From CAUUCF01 sp045580225 (lineage in GTDB: Bacteria > Pseudomonadota > Gammaproteobacteria > UBA9339): DNA of 29,748 bases. The stretch's first letter is position 1. Every line of letters begins with the position of its first letter. The translations under genes and the position numbers were made by a program. Location: contig JAZNNJ010000020.1 of assembly GCA_045580225.1 (NCBI GenBank), positions 1-29,748 of the forward strand, read 5' to 3'. A model generated the notes under the pieces. It worked only from the letters and a program-made list of their open reading frames with translations, was not told where the DNA came from and did not search any database. This document shows positions 7,811-16,436 of the stretch, piece after piece.

Positions 7811-8913
7811 TTTTAAGAGGTTTTTTGAAAAAAGAATTGATCGAATCTTTTCGTAATCCGGTCTTGGTTTTTGCTTTGTTGTTTATGCCTTTAGTGCAGG
7901 CATTGTTGACGAGTTATACTATTTCGAATGAAGCAAAAAATTTGAAAATATCATTATTAGCTAAACCTAATGATTTTTTAATGCAGCGTATTTACAATCG
8001 AGCGATTGCAAGTAGTTATTTTGTTCCTGTTGAAATTGGGTGCGATGTTGATCCAGTTAAATTTATAAAAGATGGACATGCTGATGCTGTATTAGTTGCT
8101 CCAAAAGGTGGTTTATCTCGTAATATTTATCGTCAAGAAAACAGTGATTTTCAATTGTTGATGGATGCTTCTAACGTTATTATTGGTCAATCTTTAAGCG
8201 GTTATATAAAAGGGATAACTCAAAAAGTGATGCTTGAAGAATTTGGAGGTAAGTTTACTTCGGGAAATAATCCTAGTATCAAATTTGATGCTCGTATTTT
8301 ATTTAATCCGGAGATGAATACCAGATTTTATATTGTTCCTGCTATTATGTCGATGGTAGTTATGATGACAGTGGTTAGTATTATTTGTACTTCTTTTTCT
8401 AAGGAGAAAGAGTCTGGCACCATGGAAACTTTAATTGCGGCACCTATTAAAAAGAGGCATATTGTGATCGGTAAAATAGTTCCTGCGATAATGATTGCTT
8501 TTTTAAATTTTTTCTCTATTTGGGCAATAGGGGTATTCTTATTCCATTTGCCATTTCGAGGAGAATTTTGGATGCTGATTACTTCTTTTTTGGTATTTGC
8601 GATTTCTATTTCAATGTTAGGGGTTTACTTGTCTACTTTTTGTCGAGATCAACAGCAGGCAATGCTAGCTTTAATGATGTGTTTATTTATTTTTATGATG
8701 CTTTCAGGTATGATGTGTCCTATCGAAAATATGCCTGTTGTTCTTAAAATTTTTGCAAATATCAATCCATTATCTCATTTTATATTTTTGTCTAGAAATA
8801 TTATTTTAAAAGGGTGTAATTGTGCCTATTTGGTGCGTCATTTATTACCGATAATTATTTTTGGCTTTTTTATTGGCAGTTTAGGGGTGTATCGATTGAA
8901 GCAGACGTTGTAA
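7807..8913 (+). CDS. ABC-2 type permease, YbhR-like
   Basis: Second inner-membrane subunit of the exporter, paralogous to the preceding gene. 368 aa, the length of YbhR. Same layout: N-terminal KKELIESFRNP helix, first membrane segment, a periplasmic domain to about residue 175, then five membrane helices; the cytoplasmic loop carries SKEKESGTMETLIAAPI. LSGMMCPIENMP matches the equivalent loop of the partner permease. Together with the upstream genes it completes a set of one adaptor, two ATPases and two permeases. It is the last gene of this group; 70 nt separate it from potA. Confidence 0.85.
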   Translation: MILRGFLKKELIESFRNPVLVFALLFMPLVQALLTSYTISNEAKNLKISLLAKPNDFLMQRIYNRAIASSYFVPVEIGCDVDPVKFIKDGHADAVLVAPKGGLSRNIYRQENSDFQLLMDASNVIIGQSLSGYIKGITQKVMLEEFGGKFTSGNNPSIKFDARILFNPEMNTRFYIVPAIMSMVVMMTVVSIICTSFSKEKESGTMETLIAAPIKKRHIVIGKIVPAIMIAFLNFFSIWAIGVFLFHLPFRGEFWMLITSFLVFAISISMLGVYLSTFCRDQQQAMLALMMCLFIFMMLSGMMCPIENMPVVLKIFANINPLSHFIFLSRNIILKGCNCAYLVRHLLPIIIFGFFIGSLGVYRLKQTL

Positions 8914-8923
8914 GTTTAAATTG

Positions 8924-8951
8924 TAGACAAGCTTTTTGCTTTTTGTATAAT
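8924..8951 (+). promoter_or_regulatory. Promoter for potABCD
   Basis: TAGACA (8924-8929, 5 of 6 to consensus), a 16-nt spacer and a perfect TATAAT (8946-8951), 32 nt upstream of the potA start codon. It occupies most of the only gap in this part of the window. Confidence 0.65.
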
Positions 8952-8983
8952 CATGATGATTTGTTTTAGAGGTTAAGAGAGCA

Positions 8984-10075
8984 GTGGAAATAATCCAACT
9001 AAGTGGAGTTAATCATAAACGTGGAAGTTGTCAAATTTTAAAAGATATTAATTTAAGTATTTACAATGGAGAGTTCTTGACTCTTTTGGGGCCATCTGGT
9101 TGTGGAAAAACTACTTTGTTACGTTTAATTGCTGGGTTAGATAATCCTGATACTGGCTCAATTATAATCAATAGTTATAATGTAACTAATTTGCCGCCAG
9201 AGCAGCGTCAGGTTAACATGATTTTCCAGAATTATGCACTTTTCCCTCATTTGAATGTTTATGATAATGTAGCTTTTGGATTAAGAGTAAAAAAAACACC
9301 TGAAAATGTCATTCGTAAAAAAGTTACTGATATTTTAAATACAGTTAAACTTTCTCACTTAGCACATCGTTATCCGCATAGTTTAAGTGGTGGTCAGCAA
9401 CAAAGAGTAGCAATTGCTAGGGCTGTGGTTAATGAACCTTTAGTTTTATTATTAGATGAGCCATTAAGTGCTTTAGATTATAAATTACGTAAAGTAATGC
9501 AAATAGAATTAAAGCAATTACAGCGTCGTTTAGGAATTACGTTTATTTTTGTAACTCATGACCAGGAAGAAGCTTTGTCCATGTCAGATAGGGTTGCAGT
9601 AATGAACGATGGGGTGATTGAGCAAATTGGTACTCCTAAAGATGTTTATGAGGAACCGAACTCTCTTTATGTAGCAAAATTTATTGGAGAAGTTAATATT
9701 TTTAATGGTGAGATTAAACAGAATGAAGGTGATTATTTAGTTACTGAAATTGAAGGGCGTTTGTATACTTTAAAAAACCGTAAAAAATTATCTAGTGGGT
9801 CTAAGATTTCAGTGATTATTAGGCCAGAAGATATTGATGTATGGGGAGACAATGAAGTTCTTGATGAAGAAAAAGGGGGAATGTTTTCTGGAATAGTGGA
9901 ACAGGTGATTTATAAAGGTTCTACAGTTGATTTGATTGTAAAATTAATGGGTGGACAACGTGTTTTAGCTACTGAATTTTTTAATGAAGATGATGAAAAA
10001 TTAGACTACCATGTAGGTGAAAAAGTATGGTTGTCTTGGGTTTCTGGTTGGGAAGTAATTTTGCCATATGAATAA
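8984..10075 (+). CDS. potA: Spermidine/putrescine import ATP-binding protein
   Basis: ATPase that drives polyamine uptake by PotBC with the periplasmic binding protein PotD. 363 aa (E. coli about 378). All ATPase motifs are canonical: GPSGCGKT Walker A, LSGGQQQRVAIARA signature, LLLLDEPLSALD Walker B/D-loop and VTHDQEEALSMSDR H-loop. A C-terminal TOBE-type regulatory region follows from about residue 240, including VIIRPEDI. The start is GTG at 8984, preceded by aagagag; the family N-terminus supports it. The stop overlaps the potB start by 8 nt. Confidence 0.95.
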   Translation: MEIIQLSGVNHKRGSCQILKDINLSIYNGEFLTLLGPSGCGKTTLLRLIAGLDNPDTGSIIINSYNVTNLPPEQRQVNMIFQNYALFPHLNVYDNVAFGLRVKKTPENVIRKKVTDILNTVKLSHLAHRYPHSLSGGQQQRVAIARAVVNEPLVLLLDEPLSALDYKLRKVMQIELKQLQRRLGITFIFVTHDQEEALSMSDRVAVMNDGVIEQIGTPKDVYEEPNSLYVAKFIGEVNIFNGEIKQNEGDYLVTEIEGRLYTLKNRKKLSSGSKISVIIRPEDIDVWGDNEVLDEEKGGMFSGIVEQVIYKGSTVDLIVKLMGGQRVLATEFFNEDDEKLDYHVGEKVWLSWVSGWEVILPYE

Positions 10076-10919
10076 CCGTAATAAGATTTTTAAATTTACT
10101 GTAGTAAGTATTAGTTGGTTATGGTTTCTATTTTTTTCATTGTTTCCTTTAGTTTTAATTTTACTGGTTAGTTTTTTTAAAAATGTTCCAGGTGAAATAT
10201 TTTCATTTCAGTTTAGTTTGGGTAATTATCGAGAATTATTGAATATACTTTATTTTAAGATATTTCTTCGTTCTTTTATGTTAGCTGCGTTTTGTACATT
10301 AGTATGTTTGATTATTGCGTATCCATTTGCTTATATTTTATCTAAGATTAATAAAAGATGGCGTCATTTTTTGTTATTATTAGTGATCATTCCATTTTGG
10401 ACAAGCTCTTTGGTTAGAACATATGCCATTATGGCAATCTTAAAAACTAAAGGTTTATTAAATTCATTGTTATTAGGTTTAGGGATAATTTCTCATCCTT
10501 TACAGTTATTATATAGTAATTTCGCTGTAATATTTGGTTGTGTTTATGATTTATTACCGTATATGATTTTGCCCTTATTTATAAGTTTAAATAACTTGGA
10601 CTGTAATTTATTGGAAGCAGCTCGAGATTTAGGAGCGAAGAAGGTTACTATTTTCTTTAAAATTATTTTGCCTCTAACTAAGCCGGGCATATTATCCGGA
10701 TCGTTGTTAGTTTTTTTGCCTGCAATGACAATGTTTTATATTCCTGTATTGTTGGGTGGGGCTAAAAATTTTTTATTAGGAAATTTAATCGAGTATCAGT
10801 TTTTAACCGCAAATAATTGGCCTTTAGGTGGAACGATTAGTAGTTTATTAACATTGATAATGTTTATGATTATTTTTCTATATTGGTTGGTTACTAGATC
10901 TCATAAGGGTGATAAATAA
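10068..10919 (+). CDS. potB: Spermidine/putrescine ABC permease PotB
   Basis: Inner-membrane channel subunit of the polyamine importer. 283 aa with six predicted membrane helices. The ATPase-contacting EAA loop reads EAARDLGAKKVTIFFKIILP. The IPFWTSSLVRTYA segment is characteristic of PotB. It overlaps potA by 8 nt, and its TAA is followed without a gap by the potC ATG. Confidence 0.94.
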   Translation: MNNRNKIFKFTVVSISWLWFLFFSLFPLVLILLVSFFKNVPGEIFSFQFSLGNYRELLNILYFKIFLRSFMLAAFCTLVCLIIAYPFAYILSKINKRWRHFLLLLVIIPFWTSSLVRTYAIMAILKTKGLLNSLLLGLGIISHPLQLLYSNFAVIFGCVYDLLPYMILPLFISLNNLDCNLLEAARDLGAKKVTIFFKIILPLTKPGILSGSLLVFLPAMTMFYIPVLLGGAKNFLLGNLIEYQFLTANNWPLGGTISSLLTLIMFMIIFLYWLVTRSHKGDK

Positions 10920-11693
10920 ATGAATAGGGCGAATCGTATTTTTTATTTGTTTTTAGTTTATTTATTTTTGTATCTGCCCATTTGTTTGATTATTATCTTT
11001 TCTTTTAATGATTCGCAGCACGCATTGAATTGGCAGGGTTTTAGTTGGCGGTGGTATGTTTCTTTGTTCCAAGATCCTATCATTTGGAAAGTTACTTGGC
11101 ATTCTGTTTTTTTAGGTATTTGTTCTGCTAGTTTTTCGGTAATAATTGGTTTTCTAGTTTCTTTTACTACGTTTCGTTATCGTTTTGTAGGGCGTAAAGT
11201 GATTTATGGTATAACTTCTGCGTTAGTTGTTGTACCTGAAATCGTAATAGCAGTTTCTTTGTTACTTTTGTATAATTTTTTTCATATTCCGTTGGGGTTG
11301 TGGAGTTTGTTGTTGGGGCATACGGCTCTTTGTGTGCCGTATACAACAATTATTTTAACTGAACAATTATTCGGTTTGGATAAAGATATTTTTGCGGCTG
11401 CTTTAGATTTAGGTGCGAGTGATTGGATGATTATGCAGCGGATTACTTTTCCATTGATTAGATCAGCTTTAATGGCTGCTTGGTTATTGGCATTTACTTT
11501 ATCATTTGATGATATTATTATTAGCTATTTTGCTGGAGGTCCGAGTTTTACTGTTTTACCTTTTAAGATTTATGCGATGGTCAGATTTGGTGTAAAACCA
11601 GAAATTAATGCTTTATGTAGTTTAATGATGGTATTTACCTTGTTAATGACTTTAGTTACATATCGTTTATTACGGTATAGGTTGTATGAATAA
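10920..11693 (+). CDS. potC: Spermidine/putrescine ABC permease PotC
   Basis: Second membrane subunit of the polyamine importer. 257 aa, six membrane helices. Family segments include SFNDS after the first helix, VVPEIVIAVSLL and the EAA loop AALDLGASDWMIMQRITFP, then LSFDDIIISYF. Starts directly after potB and overlaps potD by 8 nt. Confidence 0.95.
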   Translation: MNRANRIFYLFLVYLFLYLPICLIIIFSFNDSQHALNWQGFSWRWYVSLFQDPIIWKVTWHSVFLGICSASFSVIIGFLVSFTTFRYRFVGRKVIYGITSALVVVPEIVIAVSLLLLYNFFHIPLGLWSLLLGHTALCVPYTTIILTEQLFGLDKDIFAAALDLGASDWMIMQRITFPLIRSALMAAWLLAFTLSFDDIIISYFAGGPSFTVLPFKIYAMVRFGVKPEINALCSLMMVFTLLMTLVTYRLLRYRLYE

Positions 11694-12687
11694 AGGAATC
11701 TTTATTTTTCTATTGTTTTATTGTTTTAATTTGGTATATGCGCAAGAGCAAGAAGTGCTGAATATCTATATTTTTGGCAATTATATACCTAATGAAGTTA
11801 TTAATCAGTTTGTAAGAGAAACTGGAGTTAAAGTTAATGTTGTTGAATGTGAAAATAACGAGAATTTAATTACGAAGATTAACACTTCTCCTAATTTTGA
11901 TTGTGATGTTGCTACTTTTTCTAGTTATTTTTTACCTGTTATTTTGCCGAAGCTTCAACAATTAGATTATGAAAAGTTAGATAATTTGAAAATTCATCCT
12001 TATTTTATGGATGAAAAAATTAATCCTAGTTATTTGTATAATTTACCTTTTTGTTGGGGTACTACAGGAATTATTATAAATAGTAAATATTTTAATCAAG
12101 CGCATATTAAAAATTGGAATGATTTATGGTTACCTAAGTACCGTAACCAGTTGATGATTTTGAATGATATGCGTGAATTATTTAGTACTGTTTTAATTTC
12201 ATTAGGATATTCGGTAAATGATGATGATCCCGAGCATTTAGAAGAGGCTTACAAAAAGATTTTGAAGTTAATTCCTAATATTAGGGTAATTAATTTGGAA
12301 TGTGTTCCTAACGTGTACATTGATGAAGATGTCTTAATAGGTACAGCTTGGAGTGGTGATTTTTACTTAGCCAATAAAGAAAATAAGGATTTAAAGTTCA
12401 TAAATCCTGAGCCTGGTTTTGTATTATGGTATGATAGTTTAGTTATATTGCAGAATGCTCCTCATAAGGAAAATGCGTATAAGTTTTTAAATTTTATAAA
12501 CCGGCCGGACATTGTAGAAAAAATTTTGGATAATGGTTATTATACTACGAATGAGATGTTTTTAAGGCAGATTTTTTCGCCGAATGAGTTGGATTTCTTG
12601 TTAAAAAATGGGCAATTACAATATCCTTTATCCGCAAACGTAAAAAAAATTTACGAAGCTTATTGGAATAAAATACGTTTAGAGTAA
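11686..12687 (+). CDS. potD: Polyamine-binding periplasmic protein
   Basis: Periplasmic receptor that delivers spermidine or putrescine to PotBC. 333 aa with a Sec signal peptide: hydrophobic core at about 5-17 and probable cleavage after VYA (19). Aligned from memory to E. coli PotD, most ligand residues remain: D161 and E164 (NDMRE), W222 (TAWSG), W248 and D250 (LWYDS), and a Tyr near 285. The first ligand loop differs: where E. coli has YNWTEY, this protein has FGNY, lacking the Trp-Thr pair that packs on the polyamine. The C-terminus is also shorter. Last gene of potABCD. No lipobox cysteine is seen, so it should be soluble. Confidence 0.92.
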   Translation: MNKGIFIFLLFYCFNLVYAQEQEVLNIYIFGNYIPNEVINQFVRETGVKVNVVECENNENLITKINTSPNFDCDVATFSSYFLPVILPKLQQLDYEKLDNLKIHPYFMDEKINPSYLYNLPFCWGTTGIIINSKYFNQAHIKNWNDLWLPKYRNQLMILNDMRELFSTVLISLGYSVNDDDPEHLEEAYKKILKLIPNIRVINLECVPNVYIDEDVLIGTAWSGDFYLANKENKDLKFINPEPGFVLWYDSLVILQNAPHKENAYKFLNFINRPDIVEKILDNGYYTTNEMFLRQIFSPNELDFLLKNGQLQYPLSANVKKIYEAYWNKIRLE

Positions 12688-12781
12688 TATATATATTAAT
12701 AATTAACTAATCATATTATAAAAAGGTTGTATTTTTTCCTGTAAACTAATACACTGATTCGAGTATATTTTTGATCGGTTT

Positions 12782-13504
12782 ATGTTGTTAGCAATTGATT
12801 TAGGTAATACTTGTTTAAAAGGTGCTTTTTTTAAGGATGAATTATTATTTGATAAGTTTATAATTAATTCAAATTCAGATTTATCTGTCTTATTGGATAA
12901 ATTGTGTAATTTTAGTTTTAGTAAAGTGTTAATTTCTTCTGTAGTTCCTTCTTTAAATCAAGGCTTGAGGGATTTTTTTGAAAAACACTTTAAAATTATT
13001 CCGGTGTTTACTAATGAATTAGAAATGCCACTAAAAATTCTTCTTCCTCATCCGGAACAAGTGGGTGCAGATTTACTAGCTGGTTTAATAGGAGCAAATA
13101 AATTATTTCCTGATTGTGATTTAATTGTAATGGATGTGGGCACAATTATTACTTTTACGATTTTAAGTTCGAAAAAAGAGGTATTAGGAGCAATTTTTTT
13201 CCCTTGTAAGGAGATTATAGCGCGTGCGATGCATGATTATGCAGAACAGTTACCTTTAGTAAAGTTAGAAAACTTTAGTATTGATGGATGGGGAATCGAT
13301 ACAGATACAGCGATTTATAGTGGTTTATATTATGGTCAAAAGGGGGCAATTCAGGAAATTATTTTTAATATTAGAAAAAAGTTAGGTGCTAAAACTAGAG
13401 TAATTGTCACCGGTGGAAGATGCGAATTTTTAGAAAAAGAATATGACCATGTCCCAAATTTAATTTTTATAGGGCTTTCCGAGTGGTGGAAATATGGTAA
13501 ATAA
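12782..13504 (+). CDS. coaX: Type III pantothenate kinase
   Basis: Catalyses ATP-dependent phosphorylation of pantothenate, the first step of coenzyme A synthesis. 240 aa of the ASKHA fold. N-terminal phosphate-binding motif DLGNTCLKG (6-14) is normal, and later segments fit: PEQVGAD (91-97), MDVGT (117-121), GAIFFPCKEII, QLPLVKL, AIYSGLYYGQKGAI and VTGGRCEFL. Two family positions differ: GADR is GADL (98), and the DxGTATTFD block reads DVGTIITFTI without the final Asp. It is clearly CoaX, but somewhat diverged. Overlaps prlC by 11 nt. Confidence 0.87.
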   Translation: MLLAIDLGNTCLKGAFFKDELLFDKFIINSNSDLSVLLDKLCNFSFSKVLISSVVPSLNQGLRDFFEKHFKIIPVFTNELEMPLKILLPHPEQVGADLLAGLIGANKLFPDCDLIVMDVGTIITFTILSSKKEVLGAIFFPCKEIIARAMHDYAEQLPLVKLENFSIDGWGIDTDTAIYSGLYYGQKGAIQEIIFNIRKKLGAKTRVIVTGGRCEFLEKEYDHVPNLIFIGLSEWWKYGK

Positions 13505-15509
13505 AAATGGTAAAATTTCAAAAATAGTAAAATTTAAAGATTTACTTCCTGAATCTTTTGTTCCGTCTGTTGAACAATTAGTAAAAACATTGAAAGTTGG
13601 TGTGGCTGGTTTGTTAGATAAGTTTGATGGGCATTGGGATAGTTTTATTGATCCGTTAAACAAATTAGAACGAGATTTATCTAATTTATGGGAGGCAATT
13701 AGTTTAGTTTATATGGTGAATAGCACGGATAGAGTACGAACCGAGTATTTTAAAGCGCAGAAAATTATGCTTCATTATGAAAGTTGGTTTATTCACAATC
13801 AGGAGATCTATAGTGCTTTTAAGGAAATTTTAAAATCAGATATTTCGTTGGATAGTGTTCAAAAACGGATTTTAGATAAAATAATTCAGGATTTTGAGTT
13901 AGCTGGTATCAATTTGGATAAGGATAAACAAAAATATTTTAACCATTTGATTGTCAGATTGGCTAAATTAAGTAATAAATTTTCTAATAATATTATTGAA
14001 GCAACGGTTCAATCTAATTTAGAAGTTCCTGCATATTTAGCAGAAGGATTGCCTGAATATTTTGTTAATGCATGTCGTACTAATAATAACAAAAATGTAT
14101 TACTATTTCCTATGGATGATCCGCATTACGTAAAAATTATAACTTTTGCGGAAAATCGAGAATTAAGGAAAATGGCGTATTATAAATTTCAGCGCAAAAA
14201 TAATGTTTTTTCTAAGAAAGATCCATTGTTTGAGTTTAACAATTTTAAAAATGTTATGCAAATTCTTAATCTGCGTGATTCTCTTGGAAAATTATTTTTT
14301 TTGAATTACGCTTCTTATGCTTTAGTTAATAAAATGGCAAAAACTTTAGAAAACAGTTTAGAGTTTTTGAATAAATTATTAGATAAATCTAGAGCTTTGG
14401 CTGAAAAAGAGTATAAAATATTGACAGATTTTGCTAATTTTCATCGAGTTAAAATTTTTGAGCCATGGGATTATAATTTTTTCAAAGAAAAGTTGAGAAA
14501 GACTATTTTTGATTTTAATGAAGAAGATTTGCGTCCTTATTTTCCGTTAGAGCATGTTCTGGATGGTATGTTTGGGTTAGTAAGTCGTTTATTTAATGTA
14601 AAAATAGTAGAGGTATTTGAGCAAGTTAATAGGTGGCATCCTGCTGTCAGGTATTTTGAAGTTTGGGATCATGGTGAATTAGTTGGACATTTTTATTTAG
14701 ATTTATTTGTTCGAAATTATAAACAACCTGGTGCTTGGGTTGGGGAATTACAGAGTAGAAATTATAGGTCAGGTGTTAAATGTGATCCTGTTGTCTATCT
14801 TATTTGTAATTTTTTACCTAGTTCTGGTGATATTCCTGTACTTTTAAATCATAGTGAAGTAGTGACTTTATTGCATGAATTTGGTCATGTTTTGCAACAT
14901 GTACTTACTAAGGTAGATTATCCTAATGCAGCTGGAACTAACGGAGTTCCATGGGACGCAGTAGAAATTGTAAGTCAGTTTATGGAAAACTTTGCTTGGA
15001 TACCAGAGGGTTTAGATTATTTGTCGCAACATTATAAAACGGGTGAATCTCTTCCTAAAAACTTATTAGACAAAATAAATAAAAATCGTAATTTTATGGC
15101 GGCTAGTTCAATGTTACGACAGATAGAGTTTGCTTTAATTGATCTTAATTTGCATTCTAAATCTTGGAATTCTAAACAAGAAATGTTATTAGCTGTAGAA
15201 GATATCCAGAAGAAAACCAGATTTGCTCCAATCAGTAGAAAATTTAGTATATTGCCTTCTTTTTCGCATATTTTTGCTGGTGGATATGCTGCTGGTTATT
15301 ACAGTTATAAATGGGCAGAGGTATTATCTTGTGATTTATTTGCTCGTTTTATGGAAGAAGGTATTTTTAATAAAAAAGTTGGGGAGGATTTTTATCGCTG
15401 TTTTTTAACTACTGGAGGAAGTGAAGATCCTGAAGTTCTATTTAAAATGTTTAGGGGGCGTGAGCCGGCAATTGATGCTTTATTAAAGATGAATAATATG
15501 CTAGAATGA
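13494..15509 (+). CDS. prlC: Oligopeptidase A (M3 family metallopeptidase)
   Basis: Cytoplasmic zinc oligopeptidase that degrades short peptides, including cleaved signal peptides. 671 aa (E. coli about 680). The zinc motif HEFGH is at 461-465 and the third ligand is E491 within VPWDAVEIVSQFMENF, the M3 spacing. Near the C-terminus, FSHIFAGGYAAGYYSYKWAEVLS carries the substrate-binding Tyr/His region. The N-terminal half is helical, as in the family. The ATG at 13494 overlaps coaX by 11 nt. A 30-nt gap separates it from the next gene. Confidence 0.95.
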   Translation: MVNKNGKISKIVKFKDLLPESFVPSVEQLVKTLKVGVAGLLDKFDGHWDSFIDPLNKLERDLSNLWEAISLVYMVNSTDRVRTEYFKAQKIMLHYESWFIHNQEIYSAFKEILKSDISLDSVQKRILDKIIQDFELAGINLDKDKQKYFNHLIVRLAKLSNKFSNNIIEATVQSNLEVPAYLAEGLPEYFVNACRTNNNKNVLLFPMDDPHYVKIITFAENRELRKMAYYKFQRKNNVFSKKDPLFEFNNFKNVMQILNLRDSLGKLFFLNYASYALVNKMAKTLENSLEFLNKLLDKSRALAEKEYKILTDFANFHRVKIFEPWDYNFFKEKLRKTIFDFNEEDLRPYFPLEHVLDGMFGLVSRLFNVKIVEVFEQVNRWHPAVRYFEVWDHGELVGHFYLDLFVRNYKQPGAWVGELQSRNYRSGVKCDPVVYLICNFLPSSGDIPVLLNHSEVVTLLHEFGHVLQHVLTKVDYPNAAGTNGVPWDAVEIVSQFMENFAWIPEGLDYLSQHYKTGESLPKNLLDKINKNRNFMAASSMLRQIEFALIDLNLHSKSWNSKQEMLLAVEDIQKKTRFAPISRKFSILPSFSHIFAGGYAAGYYSYKWAEVLSCDLFARFMEEGIFNKKVGEDFYRCFLTTGGSEDPEVLFKMFRGREPAIDALLKMNNMLE

Positions 15510-15539
15510 GCCCGTTTTATTGAAAGTTGGGATTATTCG

Positions 15540-16436
15540 GTGGAAATAAGAGAGAAGCAAATTGCCGCTAAAGCGGCTTTGGAGTATTTGAGGCCAGATA
15601 TTGTATTAGGGGTTGGTAGCGGTTCTACAGTTGATTGTTTTATTCATGCTTTAAGATCTATAACTTTTCCGTTAAAGCTGGTAGCTAGTTCGTTGAAAAC
15701 AGAAAGAGCATTAAGATCGTTGGGTTATGAAGTAGTATCTTGTAATTCAGTAGATAAAATTGATCTGTATGTAGATGGAGCGGATGAAATAGATAGAAAT
15801 TTTTGCATGATTAAGGGTGGAGGTAAAGCCTTAACTGGAGAGAAAATTTTAGCTTCAATAAGTAGAAAATTTGTTTGTATTGCCCAAAAAAAAAAGCAGG
15901 TTAATTTTTTGGGAGGTTTTCCAGTGCCGATTGAGGTTATTCCATTGGCACGCAATAAAGTAGCACGGGAAATTATGTCGATGGGTGGTAATCCAGTATA
16001 TAGGGTTGGTGAAGTTACTGATTACGGTAATGTCTTATTAGATGTTTGGGATTGGAAAATTGATGATCCAAGACAGTTGGAAGAAGATTTAAATCAGATT
16101 GCTGGAGTGGTAACTAATGGGGTTTTCGCAAAACAAAGAGCAGATGTTTTAATTTTGGGTAATGTTGATAGTCCTGAAATTTATTTGAATACTTCACAGC
16201 TAAAGTTAGTTGACTTAATGGTAAATAGAAAAGCTAAAGTATTAAAGATGATTGATTTAGAAGCGAAAGAAGTTAAGCGCCTAGCGGATATGGGGTTAAC
16301 CGTGGGGGTGGAAGTAGAAGTTATTCATCGAACTTCATTTTATGGTCCTTTAGAGATTAAAATTAGGGGAAGTAATTTAGCAATAAGTTCTAAAATTGCT
16401 CAAGGAATTTTGGTTGAGGTAAAAAATGGCGAATAA
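15540..16436 (+). CDS. rpiA: Ribose-5-phosphate isomerase A fused to a FeoA domain
   Basis: One uninterrupted frame of 298 aa from a GTG start; RpiA is normally about 219 aa. Residues 1-216 are RpiA, interconverting ribose-5-phosphate and ribulose-5-phosphate in the pentose phosphate pathway: phosphate loop GSGST (26-30), D79 and D82 in VDGADE, and K92 and E101 in KGGGKALTGEK. RpiA homology ends at about LGNVDSPEIYL. After a linker of about four residues, 221-295 read as FeoA, the small SH3-like ferrous-iron partner of FeoB: LKLVDL, RLADMGLTVGVEVEV, GPLEIKIRGSNLAIS and GILVEV. The next gene is feoB, overlapping by 11 nt, exactly where feoA should be. An internal ATG (M227, 16218) has no Shine-Dalgarno and would truncate the first FeoA strand, so I favour a real fusion, although reinitiation remains possible. 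Confidence 0.9.
   Translation: MEIREKQIAAKAALEYLRPDIVLGVGSGSTVDCFIHALRSITFPLKLVASSLKTERALRSLGYEVVSCNSVDKIDLYVDGADEIDRNFCMIKGGGKALTGEKILASISRKFVCIAQKKKQVNFLGGFPVPIEVIPLARNKVAREIMSMGGNPVYRVGEVTDYGNVLLDVWDWKIDDPRQLEEDLNQIAGVVTNGVFAKQRADVLILGNVDSPEIYLNTSQLKLVDLMVNRKAKVLKMIDLEAKEVKRLADMGLTVGVEVEVIHRTSFYGPLEIKIRGSNLAISSKIAQGILVEVKNGE

Noticed and set aside
8930..8945. AAGC/GCTT mini-hairpin with T run after the YbhR-like gene, considered as a terminator
   Set aside because: The stem is only 4 bp and lies within the spacer of the potA promoter.
12685..12698. 14-base perfect AT palindrome at the end of potD
   Set aside because: Alternating AT sequence gives palindromes by chance in this composition; no T tract follows and no regulator site matches.
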